NCBI GenBank assembly: GCA_039621445.1
Contig: CP154954.1
Span: 36,131,703 to 36,195,702 of the forward strand
DNA: 64,000 nt
Direction: 5' to 3'
Source of the DNA: Euglena gracilis
Taxonomy: Eukaryota > Euglenida > Euglenophyceae > Euglenales
Shown: one piece after another, positions 51,273-61,697 of the stretch
Position numbering within the stretch: position 1 is the first letter of the stretch
How the letters are laid out: every line of letters starts with the position of its first letter
Notes under the pieces: model-generated
What the model was told of the DNA's origin: nothing
What the model saw: only the letters and a program-made list of their open reading frames with translations
Database searches by the model: none
Made by a program: the position numbers and the translations under genes

Positions 51273-52790
51273 AAATTGCCGCGCAATTTAAATTCGACTC
51301 CTTTGCCGGTCCGAGGTGCCGCCCTCCCCCCTTTTGCTTTCCCGACTATAAAAAAAATTGTATTTTTTTCTTGCTGAAACACACAGCGGTGGCGCCACGT
51401 GCCGTGTGTGGCGCGTGCTGTCGGGGAGGGGGTACAAGGGAGGGGCGAGAAGGGGGACGGGCGCCTCCGGGCTCGTGACCCGGGGAGGCACCGCTTGGGG
51501 CCCCTCCGCTCCGGCTCCGGTCCCGTGAGCCTTCTTGGCCCATGGGTAGGGGCGGACTGCCCCCCCCCGAAACACTCGATGCCGATGTGAAATTGTGATT
51601 CCCCCCCCAGGCCCCGCTTGGCCCGGGGTGGAAGGCTCCTGCATGGTCGGAAGGAAACATTTGACCCACCCAGCAGGGCCGCCCCGCCTTGCCCGGTATC
51701 CCGGGGCCAAAGGCCCCTGGGGGCTTGACAGGGGTGCGTGCTGGAGGGGGTGCCGGGGAGGCGCATTGGGTGGGGCCCGTTCCTTGGAGGAGGGGGCTGC
51801 CCCCCCCCCCGTGGAGGGGGTCTGGGCTGCACCCCCCCCCCCCCCCCCGTTGTGGGCCGGGCCCCCTGGGCCGGGGCTCGTCCTCTTGAGAGGGGGCTGC
51901 CCCCCCCGCTCTCTCCGGTGTGGAGTGCGGTTGGCGCTTGCCCCCCCCGGCGTGTTTAACTCCAAAAATTGACCGACGGGGTGTATTTTTAAAAAAAATT
52001 GGTGGAAACTCGGCAGGTCTCCCCCTCCCCCCGGCATGGTGGGCCGAGGAGGGGTGTGGTCGACCGCAAAAAAAAATTCGGCAAGCGCACAGGCGCCCGG
52101 GCGCCCCGCCCCCCCTCCGTCGGCACGGTTGGCCGATGAGGGGGGCAGCCAACCGTCAAAAATCGGGAAGAAGCGGCAGGCGCCCCCCTCTTCGGCACGG
52201 TGGGCCGAAGAGGGGTGTGGCCAACCATCGAAAATTGGTTAAAATGGTAAATTTCCCCCTCCGGAATGGTGGGCCGAGGAGGGGTCCCGCCTTGGCGGGG
52301 CCCTCCAAAATTCAAAATTTAAATCGAAAAAGAAATCAAACCGGTGATGTGAAGGGCAGAAGTGAAAGAATGCAGGGGCTCGAGGCACCCCCTTGGGTCC
52401 TAGCGGCCTCGTGGGGCCCCTTGGCTCGCGGGTGCCGCACCGTGCGGTGTTGAGCACGTGCGGCGAGTGGGCGCCGGGGGGCACTCGCCCTGGGCAGGCG
52501 CTCTGTGGCCGCGGGTGTTGGGCGAGGCCAGCCCTGGGGGGGAGAATGTGGGCCCCCCAGGGGCCCTTGGGGATGGGAGCCCCCCCCCCGTGCAGTTGTG
52601 TGGCCTCCTCGCCCCGCCCGGGCGTCCTGTCCCCTTGAGGGGGCCACCAGGCCCCCGGCTTCTGGGGCCACCTGCCCCACGCCCGTAGCCAAGGGGCGGT
52701 CGCAGGGGTTTGAAATCTGAATTTGAAATTGAACCTGCGAAGACACAAATAACAATCACACAAACAAAATCAGAATCAGGGCCAGGGACG
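51273..52790 (-). other. Element B 3' non-coding region
   Basis: About 1.5 kb homologous to 27700-29208 of element A: the same G/C tracts, the 85-bp tandem repeat (about 52000-52260) and the GGTTCAATTTC word near 52735. The extra coiled-coil ORF of element A has no counterpart here. No gene is seen. Confidence 0.6.
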
Positions 52791-52846
52791 TAGGTGTGCT
52801 CCGCCACCACCACAGTCCCCGTACCCAACTTCCCCCCGCTTCCACC

Positions 52847-54351
52847 TCAAACCCTCCCCCTATTGCCTTCGACCCCGCCCCCCTTTCCTCCCGGGGCGGA
52901 GAAGTCCCACCACCTCCAACGGGATCCCCTTGGCTGCACAATAGTCCACCAGCAGTATGGGAAGAAATCCGACCATGGCAGCCATTGGAGATCCGTCGAT
53001 CCCAATTTTTCCACCTCACCTGAAATTTCCGGGACGCCCGTTTCCGGGTTGTTCCGGCTGCTCACGACCTCCTCCACCACCCACTCATCCGGGCCCACCT
53101 CCAGGGGGGCCGCCTTGTCGTTGAAATAGAAAAGTGGGAGGGGGTCGGTGGAGAACTCATCCTCCGTGTGGAGCTTGAGCTGGCTCCGGTGTGCCTCTTG
53201 GCGGGCCCCTGGAGCCAGCTCCACCACATAGGAGTGGCGACCCCGGCGGGACACCACCGTCCCTCTTTTTCACTTGGTGGCTAGCTTGTCTGTGCCCGGC
53301 TGTGTCTCGGGGCGGTACCACACCATGGCACCGACCTCCAGGGGAGGTGGGTCTCTTCTCTTGGCGTTAATGGAAGCCCACCGTTTGGCGTGCAAGGCAT
53401 TCAAGTTTAAGGGCACCTTCTCGTCCATAGCCCGCATCCGTGCCATGAAGTCGGCTGCCCCTTCGGCCTCTCGTGGGGGCTGGTGGGGCACCCCTTGGCA
53501 CATCGTGCAGGTGCCGGAGGGCCTTGGGTAACAGCACCACCCATGAGGCCTCCTTCTCCGACAGGTCAGCCCATGAGCTTGGACAGGGTGTTCATCACCC
53601 GTTGGCCTGCCACCTCTGCCCGACCGTTGGCCTGGTGGTTGTAGGCCTGCCCGTAGGCACGCCTCACCCCCATGGCGGCGCACATTTTTTGCCACCAAGC
53701 CGAAGCAAAGTGGGGGCCACGGTCTGAGGACACAACAGAGGGCACCCAGAACGTGTCCCAGTGGCGGAACGTGGCCTTGGCCACCACCTCAGCTGTCAGA
53801 CCCTTGTACTTGTGGGGGGTTGCCACTGTCCACCCAGTCTCACGGTCCACGCACAGGGCCAGGTAATCATACACCTGGCCCTCGTGGGTCACCTCAGGCA
53901 TGGCGAACAGGTCCACTGCCACACTGTCCATGAGAAACGGTGGCACAGGGGTGGCTTCGAGAGCACACTTGAAAGGTGCTCGAGAGGGGTCACAGGCTTG
54001 GCAGATTTCACATTGCCGCTGGATGCCTTGGGTGATTTTCTCAGCCCCCCTTGGATCAGCGAACCTGTACCACCGCCCCATCTGGTGCCAGAGCCTGGAG
54101 GCTCCTGGGTGGCCCGCGTCCCCGTGGTGGGCCCGGACCACGAGCCCCATCAGGCTGGTGGGCACACAGAGGAGCCCGTCCGTGTACATTTTGTCCCCGT
54201 ACAGACGGACTCCCTCAGGACACTCACCTGCAGGGGCCTGCACACTTGCATAAACCGGCACCCACCCAGTGCAATTTTCATATGCCCCTGACCAATCCCT
54301 GTCCATCACTGGGATGGAGGGATCCTCCTCCACCTCCTCCTGGGTGTGCAC
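52847..54351 (-). pseudogene. int: Element B integrase and chromodomain
   Basis: 54351-53566 encodes the zinc region (RAHHGDAGHPGASRLWHQMG, CEICQAC) and the core: VAVDLFAMPEV, SSDRGPHFASAWWQKMC and NHQANGRAEVAGQ, so D,D,E is complete and the WW pair is intact. Frame changes near 53570 and 53270 lead to DPPPLEVGAMVWYRPETQPG and then DEWVVEEVVSSRNNPETG and LQWLPWSDFFPY, the chromodomain. It is the best-preserved integrase of the three elements but still split over three frames. Confidence 0.75.
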
Positions 54352-54687
54352 CCCCGTGTCTGAGAAAGTGAAATTGGTTCCCCCACAGGTTCCCCGAGAT
54401 CCCCCCGGTGGGGATCATCGATGAGGGGGGTCAGCTGCAGGTCCTCACTCACAACTCTTCCACCAGGTGAGTTTTCCTCAGGTCCCCCCCTTCTTGCCGG
54501 CTGTTCATTCCCGAATTCATCCACGAAAAGATGGGCACGTGGGGAACCTCGTGTCTCCCGCGTGTCCAACCCAGGTACCCCAGGTCCCTCCCCTCCCATG
54601 AGGATGGGACCCGAATCTCCCGAGGGGGCGTCCACAGGCCCCTCCCCCCCTGTGGGGTCAGGGCCAGGGCCCCCTGGCACTGAATCC

Positions 54688-56210
54688 TCAGCCCCCTCCC
54701 CCTCTGTGGGGCTGGGGCCAGGTCTGTGCTGAGCTGCTGTGTCTCTTCCACTGCGTGTTGTTACCGCCACGTGGCGTTCCTCCCACCCTCCCGCGCGGTG
54801 TCCCACATTCTCGCTCTTCCCTCCGTTCTTCTTCGATCATGGCCCTCATTGCCTCATCATCCTCCTCGCTCCCGTGGAGGCTGATGTCGGCAAATGCCTT
54901 GGAGGCAGGATATGCCCATCTGCTGAGGGCATCCGCCACCACGTTTTCCTTTCCCGGAATGTAGACCACGTGAAGGTCAAACCGGGAGAACATTTCATGC
55001 CAGCGTCCCCGCCTTCCCGCAGGTCCGCTGGGCGTGTCCAGGGTTTCCTTGGCCCAGGCCTCCAGGGACTTGTGGTCCGTGAGGACCAACACCGGCTGCA
55101 GGCCGATGTAGGAGGCCCATTTTTGGAGGGCCAGGATGATGGCGTAAGTCTCCTTCTCTCGCGGAGACCAGCTCTTCACCTGCCCAGCCGTGAGCTTCCT
55201 GGAGCAGAAGGCCACAGGCACGGTTTTCCGTGTGGTGGCCTCCACGGCTGTGGGCATCCCCTCCGTTGGCTCCAAAAACTGTTCAAGGGCTGCCCCCACC
55301 GCCTTGTCGCTCGCATCAACCCGGAGAATGAATGGCTGGTCCGGGTTGATGGTGTGGAGCTCCAATCCCCGGAGGAGCTCCTGCTTCAGGGCGGTGAAGG
55401 CCTCCCGTTCCACTTGGCCGAATTTCACAGGTTTTTTGCTGCCTTTTTTCCCTTCCACACGTCCCACCTTGAGGAGTTCCATCAGGGGGGCTGCATACCG
55501 GGCATACTCCTTCACGTAGCTGGAGTAGTAGTTGGTGAAGCCCAGAAAGCCCCTGAGGGCTGTGATCGTGCGGGGCTCCTCCCACTTCTCCAGCGCCATG
55601 AGTTTGCCCGGGGCTGGCCTCCGTTTTCCTCCCCCCAGGATGTGGCCACAGAATTCCACTTCTCTTACGAAGAAGCGGCACTTGTTTTTGTCCACGACCA
55701 GGCGGTGTTCCCGCAGTGCCCCCAACACTCGCCTTATGTCCTGGTCGTGTGCCTCCAGGGTAGCTTCCTCCGTGCCACACCACTCGGTCCCCACGATGAT
55801 GTCGTCAACGTATGGGTTGGCGACATCAGCCACATCCCTCAGCGAGTAGTCGATCACCCGCTGAAAAATGGCCACTCCATTTTTCAGGCCGATCACGACC
55901 ACACACCACTGGACCCGCGGGGGGTGCTGCAGCAGGTGTATGGGCGTGAGTCTTCGTGCAGGGGCACCTGATGGAAGGCATCCTTGAGATCAAGGACGGA
56001 GAACAGGTACCTCCGTCCCTGGTTCACCAGGATGTCCTCGATCCTGGGGAGGGGTATGCATCCTTCACAGTGGCCTCGTTTAATGCCCGGAAATCCACAG
56101 CCCCACGCCACTTCACCTGTTTCTTGGCCACCACGAATGTGGGGCTGCTCAGGCACTTGGTACCCCATCCTCCACCTTCTTGTCCCGAACCCACTCATCC
56201 ACCAGGTCAC
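54688..56210 (-). pseudogene. pol: Element B reverse transcriptase and RNase H
   Basis: 56210-55893 reads YLFSVLDLKDAFHQVPL. After a frame change at about 55900 the main ORF (55902-54688, 404 codons) has VVIGLKNGVAIFQRVIDYSL, NPYVDDIIVGTE, the connection (RRPAPGKLMALEKW) and RNase H from LRVDASDKAVGAALEQF to ENVVADALSRWA. All catalytic residues visible in element A are kept. The frame change falls at a deletion in the CCCCCGGGGG run present in A near 23850. Confidence 0.8.
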
Positions 56211-56234
56211 ACAATGCCCTGTGCCTCTCCCCTG

Positions 56235-57369
56235 TCAGGTGGATGGGCCTCTGCTTTTCGCCACAGATCCCGGTTTTAATTCGATTTTCCCTTCCCCCAG
56301 GGGCCCCCGCTCGATTCTTTCCCCCCAAATCCTGTCTCGGAGAACCTCCCCCTCGAAGTCCCTCCGGAGGGCTGCCCGGAGCTCCTCAGCCCGCTGGCTG
56401 GTCACCTGTTCCCCTTCGGGAACAAGGATGACCCCTTGGGCTGCCCGTGCTTCGACCTCCCGGGCTGCCCGCAGGAGTTCCTTGGCCACTGTCTCCTGGG
56501 TCGCCTCATCCTCGTGCAGGGGTTTTTCCTCCCACTCAGGCTCCTCGGTGTCCTCCCCCAGGGCTGCCTCTGGCAAAGCAAGTCGCAGTGCTGTGACTTT
56601 TTCCACCATTTTCATGTATCTCACCCGCTTCTGAGCCTTTTTATGCCCTGCTGGCTGAACTTGCTCACTCTTCGTGCCATGCCCCCGAAGGAGGACCATC
56701 TGCTCCCCCATCAGTGCCAGGGCCCGGAGGTGTGGAAACACCCCGAGCTGGTTTTCCTCCAGCCACGGAAAGCCGATGATGGCCTCCACGTGGATGTCTG
56801 CCTCATAGAAGGAGGCTGGGGCCGTCCACAGGGCCCCTCCCCCTGACCCGCCCGCCCCCCTCCCGCCGGAGGACCAGGTCTAGGGTTGCCTCACTTTCCC
56901 CCACTTCCATCTTGGCGCCACTGGCCGTCACCAGAGACAGGGGTTTGGGGGCAGGCAGGAGGTATGAGCTGCGTAGCTTGCCTCTTCGGACCAGGTGCAC
57001 CTCTGCCCTTGTGTCAATGAGGGCGTTGATGAAGTGGGTCTGTCCGTCTGGCCCCCTGGCCTGCACCCACATCAGCAGCTGCCGTTCACTGGCACCCTGC
57101 CCCACCTCACGGAGCAAGACCGAGGGCACCCCGCGTTGGGCTCCCTCTGGCCCCGGAGACACACCAGCCTGGGCCACCAGTGCCGATGCTGTGTCCTGGT
57201 CACGGATGAGCGCCTCTGGGATCCGATATTTCAGGTGCCTGGGCAGGTTTTGGTATTTTGCTGCTGAGCCGAATTTTGTGCCGTCCCTTTCGTCCCCCCT
57301 CAGGTACTGGGCTTTCCAGGTTGGTGCAGGTCCGGCCGTCACACACCCGTGGCCGGAGACCCAGGACAT
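56235..57369 (-). pseudogene. pro: Element B protease and linker; active site altered
   Basis: 57369-56803 contains FINALIDTRAEVHLVRRGKL where element A has ALIDTGAEVNLV. The catalytic triplet DTG has become DTR, which should abolish aspartic protease activity. The linker to RT continues in 56789-56235 (EAIIGFPWLEENQLGVF, VEARAAQGVILVPEGEQ) after a frame change. Confidence 0.75.
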
Positions 57370-58117
57370 GGGGGCTGCCCCATATCCTGGTGGGCTTCTG
57401 GTAGCCCCAGTCAGCGTACTGGCAGTAATCCACGTCCACGTGTGGGATCCCTGCCATGTACCTGCGGGTCCGCAGGTAACCGTACCGGGGGTTTTCCAGC
57501 CACCACCGCCGTGGGCGGAGGTATCTGATGATGGCCAGGGCCCGCTGCACCAGCCGATCAGCCAATTTAAAATCCCTTTCCCTGGTGGTCAGGGCCAGGT
57601 TGAATTCGGTGCAGGGTACCCCGCACACCACCACCTCAAAATCCCCAGGCTGGAACTGTTTTTTAAAATTCCATTTCAGCACGTCAACACAAATGTCTGG
57701 CCGCCACCTGGGGTCCACGTCCACCGACGTGACCTGGTAACCCAGGCTGCGGTAGACGTCCCCCACTGAACCTGTCCCGCAGAACAGGTCCAGCATCCGC
57801 CTGGGCTGGTCCGCTCTCCCCACCTGCCCCAGGTGTGCCGGCTTGACCTCCCCTGTGGCCCCCCCGGTCCCTGGGGGTGGCCCTGAAAAATGTGTCCCGA
57901 ACCTGGTTTTTTTCTCCCTCACCCTTCGTGTCACCTCCTCCAGCGTGCACCGGTCTGGGTGCCCACACAGCAAAAAGGCTGTGATGGGCCACTTGGTCCC
58001 CCGGCACAACTCCTCCCCTCTGCCGAAAAATCGTGTTCCCTGAGGGAACGTGACTTGGCGCACTGCCAAGCCCCTGGCCTCCCTGTACCAACGCCGCCCC
58101 GGCCACCTGGGGATCAC
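57200..58117 (-). CDS. Element B C5-cytosine methyltransferase domain
   Basis: One open frame of 305 codons. It starts within the end of the Dam-like domain (IPRWPGRRWYREARGLAVRQ) and contains LDLFCGTGSVGDV (motif I), TSVDVDPRWRPDICVDVL, CGVPCTEFNLA (motif IV with catalytic Cys), WWLENPRYGYLRTRR (motif VI) and YADWGYQKPTRIWG. Motif VI is in the form shared with element C, so B keeps the ancestral residue that A lost. The frame breaks before the protease. It is small for a C5-methyltransferase, with no large target recognition domain. Confidence 0.75.
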   Translation of the reverse strand: MIPRWPGRRWYREARGLAVRQVTFPQGTRFFGRGEELCRGTKWPITAFLLCGHPDRCTLEEVTRRVREKKTRFGTHFSGPPPGTGGATGEVKPAHLGQVGRADQPRRMLDLFCGTGSVGDVYRSLGYQVTSVDVDPRWRPDICVDVLKWNFKKQFQPGDFEVVVCGVPCTEFNLALTTRERDFKLADRLVQRALAIIRYLRPRRWWLENPRYGYLRTRRYMAGIPHVDVDYCQYADWGYQKPTRIWGSPHVLGLRPRVCDGRTCTNLESPVPEGGRKGRHKIRLSSKIPKPAQAPEISDPRGAHP

Positions 58118-58466
58118 CAGGATGGCATGGGCCTGATCCCTCCTGATTTTTTCTAGAACCTCCTGTAATTTTTATAAGGTGGGTTGATCCACAAAACCTC
58201 CCTGCCCCAGTCCTGTTTGAAGGCATCTTCCCCTTCCCCATTCCCTGGCCCCCACCAGCGGACAAACCTGCGGTTTTCTTTGGCAGAAAAGGCGTCGGGT
58301 AGACTCTCAGGCGGCGGAGTACGTCCCTGACGTACTCCTCCTGGACGTGGTAGTCCTGTGAAATCCACCGGGAGGGCGACCTCCCAAACCCTGAGGAACG
58401 GGCTGGGAGTGGTGCTGGGGCTGGCTGTGGTGTGGGGCTGAGGTGGAAGGTGCGGTCCTGACGCAC
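58118..58466 (-). pseudogene. Element B Dam-like N6-adenine methyltransferase domain
   Basis: 58368-58153 reads DAFSAKENRRFVRWWGPGNG, EGEDAFKQDWGREVLWINPP and Y, then shifts frame after NPPYK. It has Glu where element A has its stop. A short deletion near 58310 removes the VQPEV segment of A and puts the N-terminal part (SRWISQDYHVQEEYVRDVLR) in another frame. It confirms NPPY as conserved in the family. Confidence 0.6.
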
Positions 58467-58886
58467 CTCACCTGGTGAATCGAAAACCCTGAATTCCTTT
58501 TCGTGCTGGGGGCGGTTTAATCCGTGCCCTTACTGGTTTGTGGAACGTTGATGACCTCCCTTGCTGTCTCCCTGATTGATGCCTGTGAGAGCGTTTTGCT
58601 TTTTTCTGTTTCATGTTTTTTGTTTTGGGGTTTTCCCCTCCCTTCCTGGTGTTGTGATCTGCGGTAGACCGGGTGTGCTGGAACCCGAAGACCCCTGGGC
58701 GGCTTGCTGCGGAGGCCAGCCGCCTTGTGTCCCTTCCCCCTTTGTCCCGAATCTGAACTCCGACCCGAGCACCCCCCCGCCTGGCCTGCCCTCACTGGTG
58801 AAAAGCGCAGACCAGGGGTTGGCAGAGTAGAATGAGAGGGCCTGCTGGCCCCCCCCAGCCCCTTTTCATGTCTCAGTCAGGGGGGG

Positions 58887-59142
58887 CAATGCCCTGGAAA
58901 AAAATGTTATGAGTGTGGGAAAACGGGACATCTGGCACGATATTGCTGGTGCAGAAAGGGACAGGGGAAGAGGGCGGCCACACCCCCACGGCGGGGGAGT
59001 GCCTGAAAAAGCGGGGGCCAGCAGGGAGGGGACGGGGACCCAGGGTGCCCCCAGCAGAGCCCTCGGAAGGGGTGTAAGGAAAGGGTTCACGCAGACGGTT
59101 GGGTTTTGGTCAAGGTCCAAAGGCAGATCCGGACCTGAACCT
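58887..59142 (+). other. Inverted 256-bp segment of Gag with the zinc knuckle
   Basis: In this minus-strand element the segment reads in the plus direction and matches element A 20600-20865 colinearly, including the knuckle CYECGKTGHLARYC (58905-58946). DNA on both sides is in minus orientation and continues the element A order. The left breakpoint has a shared G run (GTCAGGGG). Confidence 0.85.
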
Positions 59143-59496
59143 GAGATCTGTGGCCCCGCACCGGCTGCAGGGCTGGTCCACCGAGGGGCCACTCCGGGGG
59201 CTCCTCGGGGGTTGGGGACCTGGCTGCGCGAAACTCGGAGCCGCCCTTGCCAGCTCCCTTGCCGAACCCCTTCCCCTTTTGCCCCGGGCTGGGTGACCTG
59301 CGTCCCTCCCGTCCCTTTCCAGGCGACCCGCCCCGGTGCCGTGATTGCCTGTCCTGTGACCCCTCAGGGCCTTTGGGGGGTCCAGCCTTTGCTCCTCCCT
59401 CAGCTGGCTGTGAAATCGTTTTCTGGGGCTGGGCTGGCCTTGCTTCCTGGGATTTTACCTTAGACACTGAAAAATTGTCGAGGCCCCCAGCCCAGT

Positions 59497-59690
59497 GGGT
59501 GACAGAAAAATTTTGAAGAAAATCAGCAAGGTGCGGGCCATGATCCTGCAGGTGCCTGCAGAAGCAGGTGAAACGGAAGAATTTTTGTTTGAAGACGAAA
59601 CAGTTTTAGAAAATCTGGCCCAGCATCTGGAAACCAGAAAACGCAAAGCCCCACAGGGGGTCCAGGGGGTGATAGCTGTGCCTGAAGGGC
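59497..59690 (+). other. Foreign insert: diverged Pol-linker fragment in opposite orientation
   Basis: Element A has CCCAGT joined directly to GGTCCTCCTGG (in complement); B has 194 bp between them. On the plus strand the insert reads KISKVRAMILQVPAEAGETE and ETRKRKAPQGVQGVIAVPEG. This aligns with the protease-RT linker of elements A/B (MVEKVRALRLALPEAALGED ... AAQGVILVPEG) at low identity, so it comes from another, unseen member of the superfamily. Confidence 0.6.
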
Positions 59691-61697
59691 GGTCCTCCTG
59701 GTGGGCTGGGACCCCCCGTCCACCCCAAGAACGCCGTAGCTGTCAGACCGTTCCTGGCACCGCAGCTCATTTTCAGCGTGTCGAAAAACTTCTTCCAATC
59801 CCAGCTTTGTTTCGTGGGGGGTGATTTTCACTGTATTTCCCCCCTGCAGTGTGGCCCCGTTCCTCATCATCAGCCTCTCCAGCGCCCGCCGGCTGTACAT
59901 CTTGATGAGGAAGGAGTCCCGGTGGGCCCTGACTGTCACCGGCTCCCCCTCCCCGACAGCCTCCTGGGCGAGCTGTGTTGCCTTTTCCGCCATCAACCCA
60001 GGGACGTGCCACAGCCGCACTGTGGGCGCATCCTGATTTTTTCGTCTCTGTTCCCTGATTATTGCCCTACACATGGAATCTGGGAGCTGCTGCAGAACCA
60101 GAGCCTGTGCTTCCTCCTCAGAGGGGTTTTCCATCCGGCAGAAAATTAATTTAAACTGGCTTTCATATTCACGCCACGCTGGGAAGGTTAACTTTCCCGT
60201 GTTGACCGGTCTGAGGGCCCTGAGCTGCTCATGCAGCGAGGCCTGGATGTCACCGCCGTATTTCTGGGCCAGCCAGTTCCAGAAATCCTGGAACCTGACC
60301 CGTTCCCCCATCTCCTGTCGCCGCTGGAGTTCCAGCCGGCTGCTGTGGTCCAGGCAGCCGGTCAGAACAAGCATTTTAAATTCCTCCCCCACTGGCTGTC
60401 CCATGGAAACCTGCTGCATGTAGGGCTGAAATTTTACTGAAAAATCATTAAAATCACCTTTCAGCTCTGGTTTTACAAAGTCTTTGGTGAGGAGTGTCGC
60501 CAGCGGTCCCAAAAACGTGCTGGCTGCTGGGCTGGGGGCTGCTGGCGCCACGTGGACTGGAGCTGCCTGGACGCCCCGGACCCAGGCTCCCGTGTCCTGG
60601 GACCCAAAGGCCAGAGGGGCAGCGCTGCACGATGCTGCACCAGCCTCAGGGGCCCAGGCGAAAGGGTCCATTGCCCCCGTGAACTCCCGGAACCCACGGG
60701 GCTGGGGGGGCCACTGGTGCTCGGCTGATTTCACCCTAGGTTGATCCCTGCCCTGGCCCTGTAGATCTGCTGTGCTTGCTGCCTGTGGTTTCGCTGTGCT
60801 GGACTGTCCCGTTGTTCGTGAATTTTGCTGAGACTGTTGCTGCTGCTCCTGGGCTCCCAACCCGGCCAAAAATTTAAAAAATGCGTGAGCCTTAATCTGG
60901 TGTTCCGCTTCCTCCCAATCCACCCCCTGGAACCCGAACGTGCCAGGTGTCTGGGCAGCTGGGGTCCCTCCAGCAGCGCGGACCTGGACCGGACTGCCCC
61001 CCGCAGCCATGGGACCCTTGAGCTGGGTGCCCCCCGCAGTCCTCCTGGGACCCTGGGGCTGGCTGCCCCCCGCAGCCCTGGGACCCTGGGGCTGGCTGCC
61101 CCCCGCAGCCGTGGGGCCCTGGGGCAGGCTGCCCCCCGCAGCCATGGGATCCGGGGCTGGCTGCCCCTTGGTCTGTGGGGGCCAGAACCCGAAAACCCAT
61201 TGGGAAAAACTGCAGTCACAGAAGCTGGGCCCGGGGATACCACTTCCCCGGGAATTTGGGTCACTGTCTCCGCTGCTCCGCTGCTGGTGCCAGCAGAGAG
61301 CCCCTGGGGGGCCACAGGTCCCTTGCCTCCCAGCAGGCTGGGATGGGCTGGGAGCTGGTGCTGGGGGCCAGGAGGCATATTGCCCCCCGCGGCACCCGAG
61401 CCATTGGCACTCTGGGCCCCCGGCATGGGCTGTGTCTGGTCTGTGGTTGCCGGGGCACTCTGGCTTCGAGGCCTTGGGGGTCTTCGCTCTCCGGCCCCAC
61501 TCCTCTGGGTTGCCCTGGTAGCTCCTGGATGTGGGGGGCAAAATTTTACAAAATTCTCGATTTTGGTTTCCAAAACGGAAAGCCGATTTTTTATTTCGGC
61601 ATTTTCTTTTGTTACCCCCTTTATTGTTGAGTCCACCTCCAGGAGCAGGGCGTTGTGGGCCTGGATCACCTGCCCGTGGGTGGTGACCTCGGCCCAC
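59523..61697 (-). pseudogene. gag: Element B Gag, capsid-like part (724-codon frame)
   Basis: A long frame read toward lower coordinates. It includes Gly/Ala/Pro repeats (AAGGSQPQGP, five units), a Gln-rich stretch (GAQEQQQQSQQ), then VKPELKGDFNDFSVKFQPYM, FQDFWNWLAQKYGGDIQASL, WREYESQFKLIFCRMENPSE and GLEEVFRHAENELRCQER, which have the helical, Trp-containing look of a Ty3/Gypsy capsid. This shows what element A lost in its 950-bp deletion. The start is nominal; the protein joins the coiled-coil part upstream. Confidence 0.6.
61000..61165 (-). repeat. 33-bp minisatellite inside element B Gag
   Basis: About five units with the core GGCTGCCCCCCGCAGCC (plus strand), encoding AAGGSxPQGP on the minus strand. 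It is in a multiple of three, so it changes Gag length without breaking the frame. Confidence 0.75.

Noticed and set aside
54739-55971. 410-codon plus-strand ORF opposite element B RT
   Set aside because: It is the antisense of the RT/RNase H frame; the equivalent antisense ORF exists opposite element A.
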